Shown piece by piece: positions 17,697 to 26,035 of a stretch of 64,000 nt of DNA. The notes below the pieces were generated by a model. That model saw only the letters and a program-made list of their open reading frames with translations, made no database searches and had not been told where the DNA came from. The DNA comes from Nocardioides sp. JS614 (lineage in GTDB: Bacteria; Actinomycetota; Actinomycetes; Propionibacteriales; Nocardioidaceae). Each line of letters opens with the position of its first letter. Position 1 is the first letter of the stretch. The translations under genes were made by a program, and so were the position numbers. The stretch is from assembly GCF_000015265.1 (NCBI RefSeq), contig NC_008699.1, positions 2,294,001-2,358,000 of the forward strand. The letters run 5' to 3'.

Positions 17697-18212
17697 CTAT
17701 CCCATCCAGGCAACGGGCTTCCAGGATCGTCGTTTGCGGGCCTCCGGGTGTGTTGCAAGCCTCAGGCGGCGCCGCGCTTCGAGTTCGAGACGGTGTCCGA
17801 CTCGGACAGCTGGTTCATCGAAAGCACTGGCCAGCCCGGCCGCGAGGGCCATGGCGGCCCAGTCGTTGCGTGCGGTTGCGCGGACGGCGTGTGCAACTTC
17901 CGCGTTGGGCGGGTGGTCCGCGAGGTCGTCGATGACCTTCCGGACGCCCCGGTAGATCCAGTTGGCGTGCTGCCATGCCTCGATGACGGAGTCCTCGCGG
18001 TCCTCGGGTTCGTCGGCGAGCCCTCGTTCCAGCGATGCCACCAGGCGTGTGTGCCATCGGAGCAGAAGAGCGTTCGCGAGGTCTTCGATGCCATCGAAGA
18101 GGGTGTCGATGCCGACGATGTCGGTGGGAATCTGCCCGTCATTGCGGGCGAGGATCTCCTCGATCACCGCATGGAGGACGCCAGCGCGGCTCGGCTTTGG
18201 ATCATCCTTCAT
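17697..18212 (-). CDS. Conserved-looking hypothetical protein
   Basis: A 171-residue soluble, largely helical protein that I do not recognise. It is acidic in the centre (ADEPEDREDSVIEAW) and basic at the C-terminus. The ATG at 18212 has AGGAAGGGG upstream and lies 37 bases after the P450 stop, so the gene is last in the mmpL-P450 run. Longer upstream starts would enter the P450 gene. No signal peptide or membrane segment is seen. Confidence 0.6.
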   Translation of the reverse strand: MKDDPKPSRAGVLHAVIEEILARNDGQIPTDIVGIDTLFDGIEDLANALLLRWHTRLVASLERGLADEPEDREDSVIEAWQHANWIYRGVRKVIDDLADHPPNAEVAHAVRATARNDWAAMALAAGLASAFDEPAVRVGHRLELEARRRLRLATHPEARKRRSWKPVAWMG

Positions 18213-18249
18213 GGGTGTCCCCTTCCTGAGGATGCGGTGTGCGCGTGTC

Positions 18250-19428
18250 CTATCGCAGGGGCAGCGAGGAGTACCCGCGGATCGGCCCGGAGCGGAGTCG
18301 CACCGCTGAGTCGAGGTCGACGTCCCAGTCACGGCGGCGGGCTAGGAGTGTTTCCAGCGCGATGCGTGCTTCGAGGCGGGCCAGGGATGCGCCGAGGCAG
18401 AAGTGGATGCCGCGTCCGAACGCGACCTGGCGTTCCGGGTCACGGTGGATGTCGAAGTGGTCCGCTTCGGGGAACGCTTGGTCGTCTCGGTTGGCCGAGC
18501 CGAAGAGCAACAGCACGGTGTCGCCGGGTTCCATGGCCTGCCCGTGCAGGTCCACCTGTCGCGTCAAGGTGCGTGCCAGGCCTTGGACCGGGGAGTCGTA
18601 GCGGAGCAACTCCTCGACTGCTGCCGGGACGAGCTTGGGGTTGTCGGCCAGCTGTCGTCGGCTATCGGGGTGTTGGGCGAGGACGACGGCGCTGTTGGAG
18701 AGCAGGTTCGTGGTCGTCTCGTGCCCGGCGACGAGTAGCAGCAGGCAGAAGCCAAGGAGCTCGTCCTCACTGAGATGTTCACCGTCCACCTCGGCGTGGA
18801 CGAGTGCGGTCATCAGGTCGTCTTGGGGGTGCGCCCGTCGTTCGGCGAGGAACGCGGAGAAGTATTCGTAGAGCGCGGACGCGGCGTCCAGCCCTGCGCC
18901 GAACTCGCCTCGGGTGGGGTTGGACTGGATGAGGGTGGTGGACCAGGTTCGGAAGCGGTCGCGGTCTTCACTCGGCACGCCGAGCATGTCGGCGATGACG
19001 ATGGCCGGCAGCGGGCCGGCGAACCCGGAGACGAAGTCCCAGGCGCCGGCCTCCGGGGCCTCGTCGAGGAGGCCATCGACGAGGGTCTCGATGTGCGCCT
19101 CGAGCCCGGCGATGCGGCGTGGGGTGAAGGCCTTGCTGACGAGGCGGCGCAGCTGGGTGTGCCGGGGAGGGTCGCTCATGATGAGCATGGGCAGGAACAG
19201 TTCGGTCATGTCCACGCCGGGTGGGGTGGGGAAGATGCCGGACGCCGAGGAGTAAGTCGTCGGGTCGGCCAGGGCTCCCCAGACGTCCTGGTGGCGGCTG
19301 AGCACCCAAGAGCTTGCCTGTGGCGACCAGTACGCGGGGGCGTTGTCGCGAAGCTCGCGGTACACGGGGTAGGGATCCGCGATCACCGTTGGGTCAAACG
19401 GACTGTAGGTCAGCTGCTGGTGGTCCAT
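18250..19428 (-). CDS. Cytochrome P450 monooxygenase
   Basis: A 392-residue soluble bacterial P450. The I-helix oxygen motif AGHETT is at residues 234-239, the K-helix ExxR at 273-276 (EELLR), and the heme loop FGRGIHFCLGA carries the thiolate Cys344. It would hydroxylate a small organic substrate using external ferredoxin partners, none of which are encoded nearby. The ATG at 19428 follows AAGGGG; an ATG at 19467 would overlap the mmpL end. It sits directly downstream of an MmpL exporter gene and may modify or detoxify a compound the exporter handles. Confidence 0.93.
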   Translation of the reverse strand: MDHQQLTYSPFDPTVIADPYPVYRELRDNAPAYWSPQASSWVLSRHQDVWGALADPTTYSSASGIFPTPPGVDMTELFLPMLIMSDPPRHTQLRRLVSKAFTPRRIAGLEAHIETLVDGLLDEAPEAGAWDFVSGFAGPLPAIVIADMLGVPSEDRDRFRTWSTTLIQSNPTRGEFGAGLDAASALYEYFSAFLAERRAHPQDDLMTALVHAEVDGEHLSEDELLGFCLLLLVAGHETTTNLLSNSAVVLAQHPDSRRQLADNPKLVPAAVEELLRYDSPVQGLARTLTRQVDLHGQAMEPGDTVLLLFGSANRDDQAFPEADHFDIHRDPERQVAFGRGIHFCLGASLARLEARIALETLLARRRDWDVDLDSAVRLRSGPIRGYSSLPLR

Positions 19429-19453
19429 GGCGGGAGCCCCTTCGGGTGTCGGG

Positions 19454-22400
19454 TCATGCGCGAGCACCGGCAGTCGTGCCTGGCTGCGGCGCGGATGCCG
19501 CGGCCGGGTTCCGGTGTGGCCACCAGCTGCGGTCCTCGAGCAGTGCTGCGCAGGCGGGGACGACGAGGGTGCGAACGACGAACGTGTCGAGCAGGAGTCC
19601 TGCGGCGACAGCGAACCCGGTCTGGGCCAGAGCCTCGACGGGGGAGAACAGCAGGGCGACGAAGGTGGAGGCGAAGATCAGGCCGGCGGCGGTGATGACG
19701 GGTCCGGTGGCGGTGACCGCTCGGGCGACCTCATCGCGGTCCAGAGCGAGCCCGCTCTCGCGCATCCGGCTCATCAGCAGGATGTTGTAGTCCGCGCCCA
19801 CGGCGACGAGCAGGACGAACACGATGACCGGGACCGTGAAGTGGATGTCCTGGCCGATCAGGTGCTGGAACACCAGCGTGGTCAACCCCAGGGCGGCCGC
19901 ACACGACAGCACCACGGAGGCGAGCAGGTAGAGCGGTGCGACCAGAGCGCGCAGGGTGAGGATGAGGATCAGCAGCACCATGAGCAGGACGGCCGCGACT
20001 ACCAGGACGGCATCCTCGGCAAGGTAGTGGGCGAGGTCGGCGCCCAGGCCGGCGGCGCCGGTGGCGAGGACGGTGGAGCCATCGAGGCGGGTGTTGTTCA
20101 TGGCCTGCTCGGCGGCGTCCTGGATCTCGTTGTAGCGCTCCTGGCCGGCGGGGGTGAGGGGGTCGGTGTCGCCGGTCACCTGGATTCGGGCCAGTTTTCC
20201 GTCCTCGGAGAGGAACAGGTTGCGGGCAAGAGCGAAATCGGGCTTCTCGAGCGCGGAGGCGGGTAGGTAGAAACCGCCGGCCTCGGGAGTGTCGGCACGT
20301 TGGTTGACGGCGCGGAGGTAGTCGCCGGAGTCCTCGAGCCCGTTGCTCAACTTCTCGGTCTGCGTCAGGAGCTGCTCGATGCCCGGTGCGATACCGGCGG
20401 CCCCGGTCGCGAGCCGCTCGGTGCCTCCTTCGAGTTCGCCGAGCTTCTCGCTCAACAGGGCCTGCCCGCGGGCGATCCGGTTGCTGCCGGACTGTGCCTG
20501 GCGAAGTCCGGCGGCGAGCTGGTCGAGCCCGGTCGCGAGGCGTCCGTCGCCGGCAGCAAGACGCTCGGCGCCGGCGGCCGCTTTGGCGAGGCCTGGCAGG
20601 AGCTGGTCCCGCTGTCCGGTGTAGATCGTGCGCAGCCCTTCGCGGGAACGTCTGCAGGTCGGGTCGGCCGTACAGAGCGGGTCGCCCTCAAGGGCCTCGA
20701 CGATCGTGCCGAGGCCCTCGACCGCTTGGGTGACCTGGTCGTGGGCGGTGCTGAGTCCGGCGGCCAGCGCGGCGGCACCGTCGCGGAGCCTGCGGGCACC
20801 GCTGGCGGCCTGGTTCGTGCGGTCGGCGGCCTGGCCGAGGCCGTCGGCGATGCGGCGGGTGCCGTCGCTGAGCTTCCCGGCGCCGTCTTGGGCCTTGCCG
20901 GCGCCGGAGGAGACCTGGTCGAGGGCGCCGCCGAGGTCTCCGGCCCCCGACGCGAGTCGTTCCAGCCCGGGCTCTCCGGCCTCGAGCTTGCGGTCGGCCT
21001 TGCGCAGTCCTTGGGCGAGCTTGCCGAGCTGGTTGGCGATCGAGGCGGGCTTTAGCGATGTGCCGGTCGGCTGGGTGATGCTGCGGACCTGGTCGGCGCC
21101 GTCGACCTTGGCTACCGCGGCGCTGACCGAGTTCAGGACGGCAAGGTCTCGGGTGTTGGCCATGTCGTGGTCGGAACCGATGAGCACGTAGTCCGGCAGC
21201 GTCTGGTTCGGCGGGAAGTGCTCGGCCATCGCAGCAAGTCCCAGGTTGCTGGGGGTGTCGGCGGGTTGGGCTGCACGTTCGTCGAAGGAGAGCTGCATCG
21301 TGGGCAGCACCAACGCCAGCAGAATCAGCACCGTCACCCCGGCGATCAGGATCTGGGCGGGGCGGCGGGCGACGAGGCGTCCGGTGCGGGCCCAACGGGA
21401 GTCCGCCCGGGTTGCCGGGGCGGGTCCGATTCGCGGGCCGAGCCAGCGCATCAGTGCGGGGGTGAAGGTGAGGCTGACCGCGACGGTGACTGCGACGCAG
21501 ATCGCCATCGGGGGGCCGGTGGTGGCGAAGATGGCGAGATCGGTGAAGCCCAGGCAGGTGGCGCCGAGGATGACGGTGGCCGCCGAGGCGAGCAGTGCTG
21601 GGCCGACCCGGGAGACCGACTCGGCGACCGCTTCGGAGGGTTCGAGGCCGTTGCCGTACTCCTCGCGGAATCGGGAGATGAGGAACACGCAGTAGTCGGT
21701 CCCGGCGCCCAACGTGATAGCCACGACGAACGCATCGGTGTAGGTGGACAGCGCCAGCCCATGCTCCCCTGCCCAGGCAAGGGCGCCGCGGGTGCACAAC
21801 AAGGCCACGCCGATGGTCACCAGCGACACGAGCACGGTCGCGAACCGGCGGTAGACCAGCCACAGGATCCCGACCAGCAGGAGGAGGGAGACGGCGGTGA
21901 TCTTCAACGAGGCGTCGTTCACCGCCGTGGTCAGGTCTGTGATCATCGCTGGGTCGCCGGTCACGTGGACGTCGGTTCCGGGTGGGACGTCGAGCTCGTC
22001 GACGACCGAGCGAAGCCACTTCACGTCCTCATCGGAGGCCGGTGACCCGACCGCGGAGCGCAGCCCGACGACCAGGTAGGTCGCTTCGCCGTCCTTGCTG
22101 GTCATCGACCGCTGCGCCTGGGGTTGGCCGAGGTAGTCCTGGACCTCCGAGACCCGCCCCGGCTCCTCCTCGAGGGCGTGAACGAGGTCGGCGTAGACAC
22201 GACGGTCAGCGGCACCCAGCCCGTCGTCGTCGGTGATGACGACAAACACGTAGGACTGGGTGTCGCCGGACCCAAAGGCGGTGTCCATCACCCGCAGCCC
22301 GTGCAGCGTCGGGGAGTCCTCGGGCAGGAACGCGGTGCTGCTGCGTTCGACCACGGTCCCTAGCGGAGTCACCAGGAGCGAGAGCGCCGCGGCCGCCAGC

Positions 22401-22507
22401 ACCCAGCCGAGAACCACGATCGCTGGGAAGCGGTGCCCGACACGGAGGGCAGACCTCAGCGGCCCCCTGATCTCCGGCCGAGCGCCACGCCGCATCCTCT
22501 GCACCAA
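19454..22507 (-). CDS. MMPL-family RND transporter
   Basis: A 1017-residue RND-type exporter with two repeated membrane halves (spans about 30-370 and 780-1000). Between them is a long extracytoplasmic domain (about 480-760) rich in Gly/Ala/Asp heptad-like repeats such as SGAGDLGGALDQVSSGAGK, resembling the YhgE/Pip-type helical stalk. MMPL proteins export lipids, siderophores or drugs using the proton gradient. The first codon could be TTG 22507, GTG 22504 or ATG 22495; no good ribosome site decides. It is divergent from a TetR gene, with a perfect palindrome between them. Confidence 0.92.
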   Translation of the reverse strand: MVQRMRRGARPEIRGPLRSALRVGHRFPAIVVLGWVLAAAALSLLVTPLGTVVERSSTAFLPEDSPTLHGLRVMDTAFGSGDTQSYVFVVITDDDGLGAADRRVYADLVHALEEEPGRVSEVQDYLGQPQAQRSMTSKDGEATYLVVGLRSAVGSPASDEDVKWLRSVVDELDVPPGTDVHVTGDPAMITDLTTAVNDASLKITAVSLLLLVGILWLVYRRFATVLVSLVTIGVALLCTRGALAWAGEHGLALSTYTDAFVVAITLGAGTDYCVFLISRFREEYGNGLEPSEAVAESVSRVGPALLASAATVILGATCLGFTDLAIFATTGPPMAICVAVTVAVSLTFTPALMRWLGPRIGPAPATRADSRWARTGRLVARRPAQILIAGVTVLILLALVLPTMQLSFDERAAQPADTPSNLGLAAMAEHFPPNQTLPDYVLIGSDHDMANTRDLAVLNSVSAAVAKVDGADQVRSITQPTGTSLKPASIANQLGKLAQGLRKADRKLEAGEPGLERLASGAGDLGGALDQVSSGAGKAQDGAGKLSDGTRRIADGLGQAADRTNQAASGARRLRDGAAALAAGLSTAHDQVTQAVEGLGTIVEALEGDPLCTADPTCRRSREGLRTIYTGQRDQLLPGLAKAAAGAERLAAGDGRLATGLDQLAAGLRQAQSGSNRIARGQALLSEKLGELEGGTERLATGAAGIAPGIEQLLTQTEKLSNGLEDSGDYLRAVNQRADTPEAGGFYLPASALEKPDFALARNLFLSEDGKLARIQVTGDTDPLTPAGQERYNEIQDAAEQAMNNTRLDGSTVLATGAAGLGADLAHYLAEDAVLVVAAVLLMVLLILILTLRALVAPLYLLASVVLSCAAALGLTTLVFQHLIGQDIHFTVPVIVFVLLVAVGADYNILLMSRMRESGLALDRDEVARAVTATGPVITAAGLIFASTFVALLFSPVEALAQTGFAVAAGLLLDTFVVRTLVVPACAALLEDRSWWPHRNPAAASAPQPGTTAGARA

Positions 22508-22524
22508 TCGTCTAGATCTTTGGT

Positions 22525-22541
22525 TTGTACTCGCAGTACAA
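22525..22541. promoter_or_regulatory. Candidate TetR operator palindrome
   Basis: TTGTACTCGCAGTACAA is a perfect inverted repeat of 7-base arms around CGC. It lies in the gap between divergent mmpL and tetR genes, where a TetR repressor controlling both would be expected to bind. Confidence 0.75.
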
Positions 22542-22610
22542 CATACGATGTGGACGGCGTCGACCCCCGAGAACCGAACGGTCCGGGCGGACAGGGAGCA
22601 GAGGTGGGCA

Positions 22611-23240
22611 ATGAGGAAGCTGCCGGCGAAGCTGGCCAGTCAGCTGTACGGCGCGGCCGAGTTGATCGCGGAGCGCGGTCTGGATGGCACCAAGATCGAG
22701 GACATCGCCGAGGCCACGGGCATTCCCAAGGCCACGATCTACTACCACCTCGATGGCAAGAACGCCGTCCTGGAGTTCCTCCTCACCGACCTGCTGGAGA
22801 TGATCGCTGGGGCCGTCGGTGTTGCGGTGTCGAGCGCTGAGGACGCGCGGACCCGTCTCGAGGCGGCAGTCGCCGCGCAGTTGGGCGTGATGCTCGCGCA
22901 CCCGTTCCTGTGCCGGGCGCTGGTGGGCGACCTCGGTCGGGCCACCCGGCTGCCTGACCTGGCGGTGGCGTTGCGCAGCGCGTTCTACGAGCCGATCGAG
23001 AAGCTGCTGGCCGACGGCGTCGCCGACGGGTCGCTGCGCCAGGTCGCCGATCCGGGCGCCGTGGCCCTGAGCGTCTTCGGCGCCATCACCGTCGCCGGCC
23101 TCAGTGCAGCGGTCGAGGGGCCGTCCGCCGATCCGTCCGCCGACGCAGCGCGCTTCTCCGCCGCGGTCGGCGAACTCATCCTCGACGGCCTCGCCACGCC
23201 TCGCCCGCGCGGTGGCCACGAATCGGACGAGCGGCCGTGA
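22611..23240 (+). CDS. TetR-family transcriptional regulator
   Basis: A 209-residue repressor with an N-terminal helix-turn-helix (ELIAERGLDGTKIEDIAEATGIPKATIYYHLDGK, about residues 16-50) and a ligand-binding helical domain. The ATG at 22611 begins the conserved domain; the frame extends to 22260 only through unrelated sequence. It is divergent from the mmpL-P450-hypothetical unit and probably represses it, responding to the exported or hydroxylated compound. Confidence 0.9.
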   Translation: MRKLPAKLASQLYGAAELIAERGLDGTKIEDIAEATGIPKATIYYHLDGKNAVLEFLLTDLLEMIAGAVGVAVSSAEDARTRLEAAVAAQLGVMLAHPFLCRALVGDLGRATRLPDLAVALRSAFYEPIEKLLADGVADGSLRQVADPGAVALSVFGAITVAGLSAAVEGPSADPSADAARFSAAVGELILDGLATPRPRGGHESDERP

Positions 23241-23330
23241 CGGCCTGGGCGACCTGGGCGGCCTGGGCGAGCTCCTGCGCCGGTTGAGAGGAGAGTTCCG
23301 CGGCAGCTGCTTGGCTCGGCGAGTCCAAGA

Positions 23331-23549
23331 TCAGCGGTCAAGTTCCGAGATTGCGTGTCCGCATGCGCTGCACTCGTACCGGAGCCGCTGAACGGGCTCC
23401 TGGCCCATCTGCTGAAGCGTCTGCACCCTAGGTGGGGGAAAGGGGGTCTGGCACGCGGGGCACGTTTCCGTACGGACGTGATGAGGCGACGCGAGCTCGG
23501 GTTCGTCCGGCTCCGTGCGTGGCCCGGCGGTGCCGTCGGGCTCACTCAC
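23331..23549 (-). CDS. Small zinc-ribbon protein
   Basis: A 72-residue protein starting with GTG. Four cysteines in two pairs (CPAC near residue 31, CSACGH near 62) form a probable zinc ribbon of the rubredoxin-like type. The acidic N-terminus is likely disordered. It is divergent from the TetR gene at 23606, across a palindrome. Start is uncertain because a longer frame continues upstream without domain support. Function unknown. Confidence 0.55.
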   Translation of the reverse strand: MSEPDGTAGPRTEPDEPELASPHHVRTETCPACQTPFPPPRVQTLQQMGQEPVQRLRYECSACGHAISELDR

Positions 23550-23575
23550 TGGATCGGGTCCGGCGACGCGAACTT

Positions 23576-23597
23576 GGATACATGCATGGATGTATCC
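23576..23597. promoter_or_regulatory. Candidate TetR operator palindrome
   Basis: GGATACAT and ATGTATCC form perfect 8-base arms around GCATGG, ending eight bases before the GTG of the TetR gene. Autoregulation by that TetR, and control of the divergent zinc-ribbon gene, are likely. Confidence 0.75.
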
Positions 23598-23605
23598 TGC
23601 CGGAT

Positions 23606-24253
23606 GTGACTGCTGGCGAACAGACCCGACAGGTTCGGGCGGCGACAACCCGCCTGCTGTTGCTGGACACCACCGTGGCGTGCCTGGCGGAGCTGGGGTA
23701 CGCGGGGACCACTGGGCCGGCGGTAGCTGAGCGAGCCGGCTTGTCGCGAGGCGCGCAGCTCCACCACTTCGGCACGCGAGACCAGATGGTCGTCGCGGCT
23801 GTCGAGCACCTGGCCCAGCAGCGCCTGACGCATGTTGACGACAGCCTTGCGAAGCGCATGGGAGACAGGGCGGATGCCTCGGCTCAATCCAGCAGGGCGG
23901 CGGCGCTGGCGGCCCTCGAGCTCCTGGCGGAGGCGATGTCCGGGCCGCTGTACGGAGCGACGTTGGAACTGTGGGCCGCGGCGCGAACCAACGACGACCT
24001 TCGCAAGCACCTGGTGCCGGCCGAGGAACGCGTGCGCGCCGATCTTCGCGACGTCTGTCGCGCATGGATCACGACGGACCCGCTACTGGTTGAACTCACT
24101 CTGGATCTCCTGCGAGGCCGGGGCGTGAGCGGGATGCTGGTCCCTCACCCTTCTGATGCGCAACGGCTTGTCCTGGAGCGTTGGATCGACACGATCGACG
24201 CCGTCGAGACCATTGGTGCGGTCGGTTTCCGCGAGGGCGGCAGGGCGCAGTGA
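23606..24253 (+). CDS. TetR-family transcriptional regulator
   Basis: 215 residues. The N-terminal helix-turn-helix is CLAELGYAGTTGPAVAERAGLSRGAQLHHFGTRD, and the C-terminal effector domain is helical. I chose the GTG at 23606 because earlier starts (ATG 23582) fall inside the palindrome at 23576-23597, which is more likely its operator. The stop overlaps the thioesterase start (GTGA), so the regulator, thioesterase and BtrH-like gene form one operon. Confidence 0.87.
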   Translation: MTAGEQTRQVRAATTRLLLLDTTVACLAELGYAGTTGPAVAERAGLSRGAQLHHFGTRDQMVVAAVEHLAQQRLTHVDDSLAKRMGDRADASAQSSRAAALAALELLAEAMSGPLYGATLELWAAARTNDDLRKHLVPAEERVRADLRDVCRAWITTDPLLVELTLDLLRGRGVSGMLVPHPSDAQRLVLERWIDTIDAVETIGAVGFREGGRAQ

Positions 24254-24822
24254 GTCGTCTTGATGAGCTGATCGCGACGTTCGCTGAGAAGTTCCGTCCT
24301 CGAGAGGACGGAACTCGTCTTCCTTCGCACCACGCCAACTGCCTGGGCTGCGGCGAGGACAATCCGCATGGCCACCGTCTCGAGGTGCGACGTGCCGGGC
24401 AGGGCGTGGTCGCTGAACACACCTTCGACCATCGGCACGAAGGCGCACCGGGTATCGCTCATGGTGGGGCCTTGGCGACGGTCGTCGACGACCTCTACGG
24501 TTTTCTCCAGTACCTGGTGGGCGGCCCCGCGGTCACTCGACGCCTTGAGATCGAATACTTGCGTCCAGTGCTCCTCGACGTCCCGTACCGGTTGGAGGCC
24601 CACCTCACCGGCCGCAAGGAGCGCCGGCTCGAGGTCGAAGCGAGCATCGCCGACCCGGAGGGGCAGATTGTGCTCACCTCGACCGCCGTGTTCGTGCTCG
24701 TCGACGTCGGCCACTTCGCGACCGCGTACGCACGAACCCAGGAGAACACCTCCACAAGCGCGATCACCGATACCGCAGCCGAGGCCGGAGACCCGGGAAC
24801 CGTCCCGTGGCCGCAGCCGTGA
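24250..24822 (+). CDS. PaaI-type hotdog-fold thioesterase
   Basis: 190 residues. The hotdog domain shows NCLGCGEDNPHG near residue 35 and the catalytic helix region IAHGGALATVVDDLYGF, as in PaaI/YiiD-like acyl-CoA thioesterases that release acids from CoA esters. The Cys pair before the domain is common in actinobacterial members. The C-terminal tail of about 30 residues (TSTSAITDTAAEAG) looks disordered. It is cotranslated with the TetR gene upstream. Confidence 0.83.
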   Translation: MSRLDELIATFAEKFRPREDGTRLPSHHANCLGCGEDNPHGHRLEVRRAGQGVVAEHTFDHRHEGAPGIAHGGALATVVDDLYGFLQYLVGGPAVTRRLEIEYLRPVLLDVPYRLEAHLTGRKERRLEVEASIADPEGQIVLTSTAVFVLVDVGHFATAYARTQENTSTSAITDTAAEAGDPGTVPWPQP

Positions 24823-24889
24823 ACGCACGGCCCGACGACCGACGGGCACCCCCCGCCCTACGCAGATCTCGACGCCCGAGGAAGACCAG

Positions 24890-26001
24890 ATGACGACCAG
24901 CCGTGCGTCCGTCCAGGTGTCGCCGTATCCGCATCGGACGGGTGGACACTGCGGTTCCGGCGCCCTACGAGACCTCCTGGAATGGGCCGGACTCGGATGG
25001 GACGGCCCTCCCATCGAAGGCCTGGTCTTCACCCTCGGCGGCGCGCTCGGTCTGTCCTACGTACGCTCGCCCAACCTGTTCCCCCCCTTATACCTGGTTG
25101 GCCGCGGCGGTGAACTCGAACTGGACCTACCTCGCCGGCTCGGCGGGACCGCCCAGCAGCGGGCCACCGACGACCCCACCGAGGGGTGGTCCTGGGTGCG
25201 CTCGGAGGTCGACCAAGGCCGACCGGTGATGGTGTGGGCCGACATCGCTGAACTGCCTACCTGCGAGTGAAGCTCTCGATGAGTCGCCACGACATCGTGG
25301 TCATCGGGTACGACGACGACGCCCAGGTAGCTCTTGTGGTCGACAACGATCGCGAAGACATCCAACAGGTTCACTACGACGCCCTCGCCCGGGCCCGTTC
25401 CTCGACCTCGTTCCCGCAGCCCACCCGACACACCATGTACGACATCACGTGGCCCACTGAGCTTCCGGATCTGGCATCCGCCGCCGCTGGCGCGTTCGCT
25501 CAGTCAGCCCGGTCCATGAACGAGCCGGCCACCGCTGCCGGCATCTTCGACGACCTACACCCCGCGCCGGGTGACGCTGCTGGAGGGCTCCGCGGCACCC
25601 AGGAGGAGGTCCACAGTGCCGGGGTTGCGGCAGCGACTGCTTTCGCCGAGGACATCGCGGGCTGGATGCAACACGACGACGAGCAGCTGGAACTCATGTT
25701 GTTCAGCCTCGGCGCGTTCATCGAGAAGGCAGGAACCGCCGGTGGTCTCTTCCGTCGGCTCCTGGAGCAGGGTGCCTCCGAGATCGCGCAGATGACCGGG
25801 GATGAGGCGACTGCCGCCCTTGCGCGTTCGGCCAGCGCCACCGCGAACGCTTGGACTTCCGTGGCGAAAGCGGCTACCGCTCGCGAGAGGTCAGCGCATG
25901 AACGGGTTCGCGACGCCGCGAAAGCGGCGTCGGCCCTCCCTGAGCTCGAGTTCACGTTGACCGAACGCCTCCGGGGCGCCTCAGAGGCGCTTCGAGGGTG
26001 A
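24890..26001 (+). pseudogene. BtrH N-terminal domain (DUF4872-type) protein split by a frameshift
   Basis: Two abutting frames, 24890-25270 and 25267-26001, read as one protein of about 370 residues. The first half has the C39-peptidase-like start YPHRTGGHCGSGALRDLLEW and breaks at VWADIAELPTCE. The second resumes with VKLSMSRHDIVVIGY. A one-base deletion near 25257 would join them as ELPYLRVKLSMSRH, the expected continuation. A GAGGAAG precedes the ATG. BtrH-type domains act as acyltransferases on acyl-carrier substrates in butirosin synthesis; the role here is unknown. It could be a true lesion, a sequencing error or recoding. Confidence 0.75.
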
Positions 26002-26035
26002 CCGACCTGACCGGGCTGCGCTGTGGGTAGCGGGA

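Noticed and set aside
19427..21055. Two long plus-strand frames opposite the mmpL gene
   Set aside because: They are antisense shadows with Gly/Ala/Val-repeat composition produced by the stalk repeats of the real gene.
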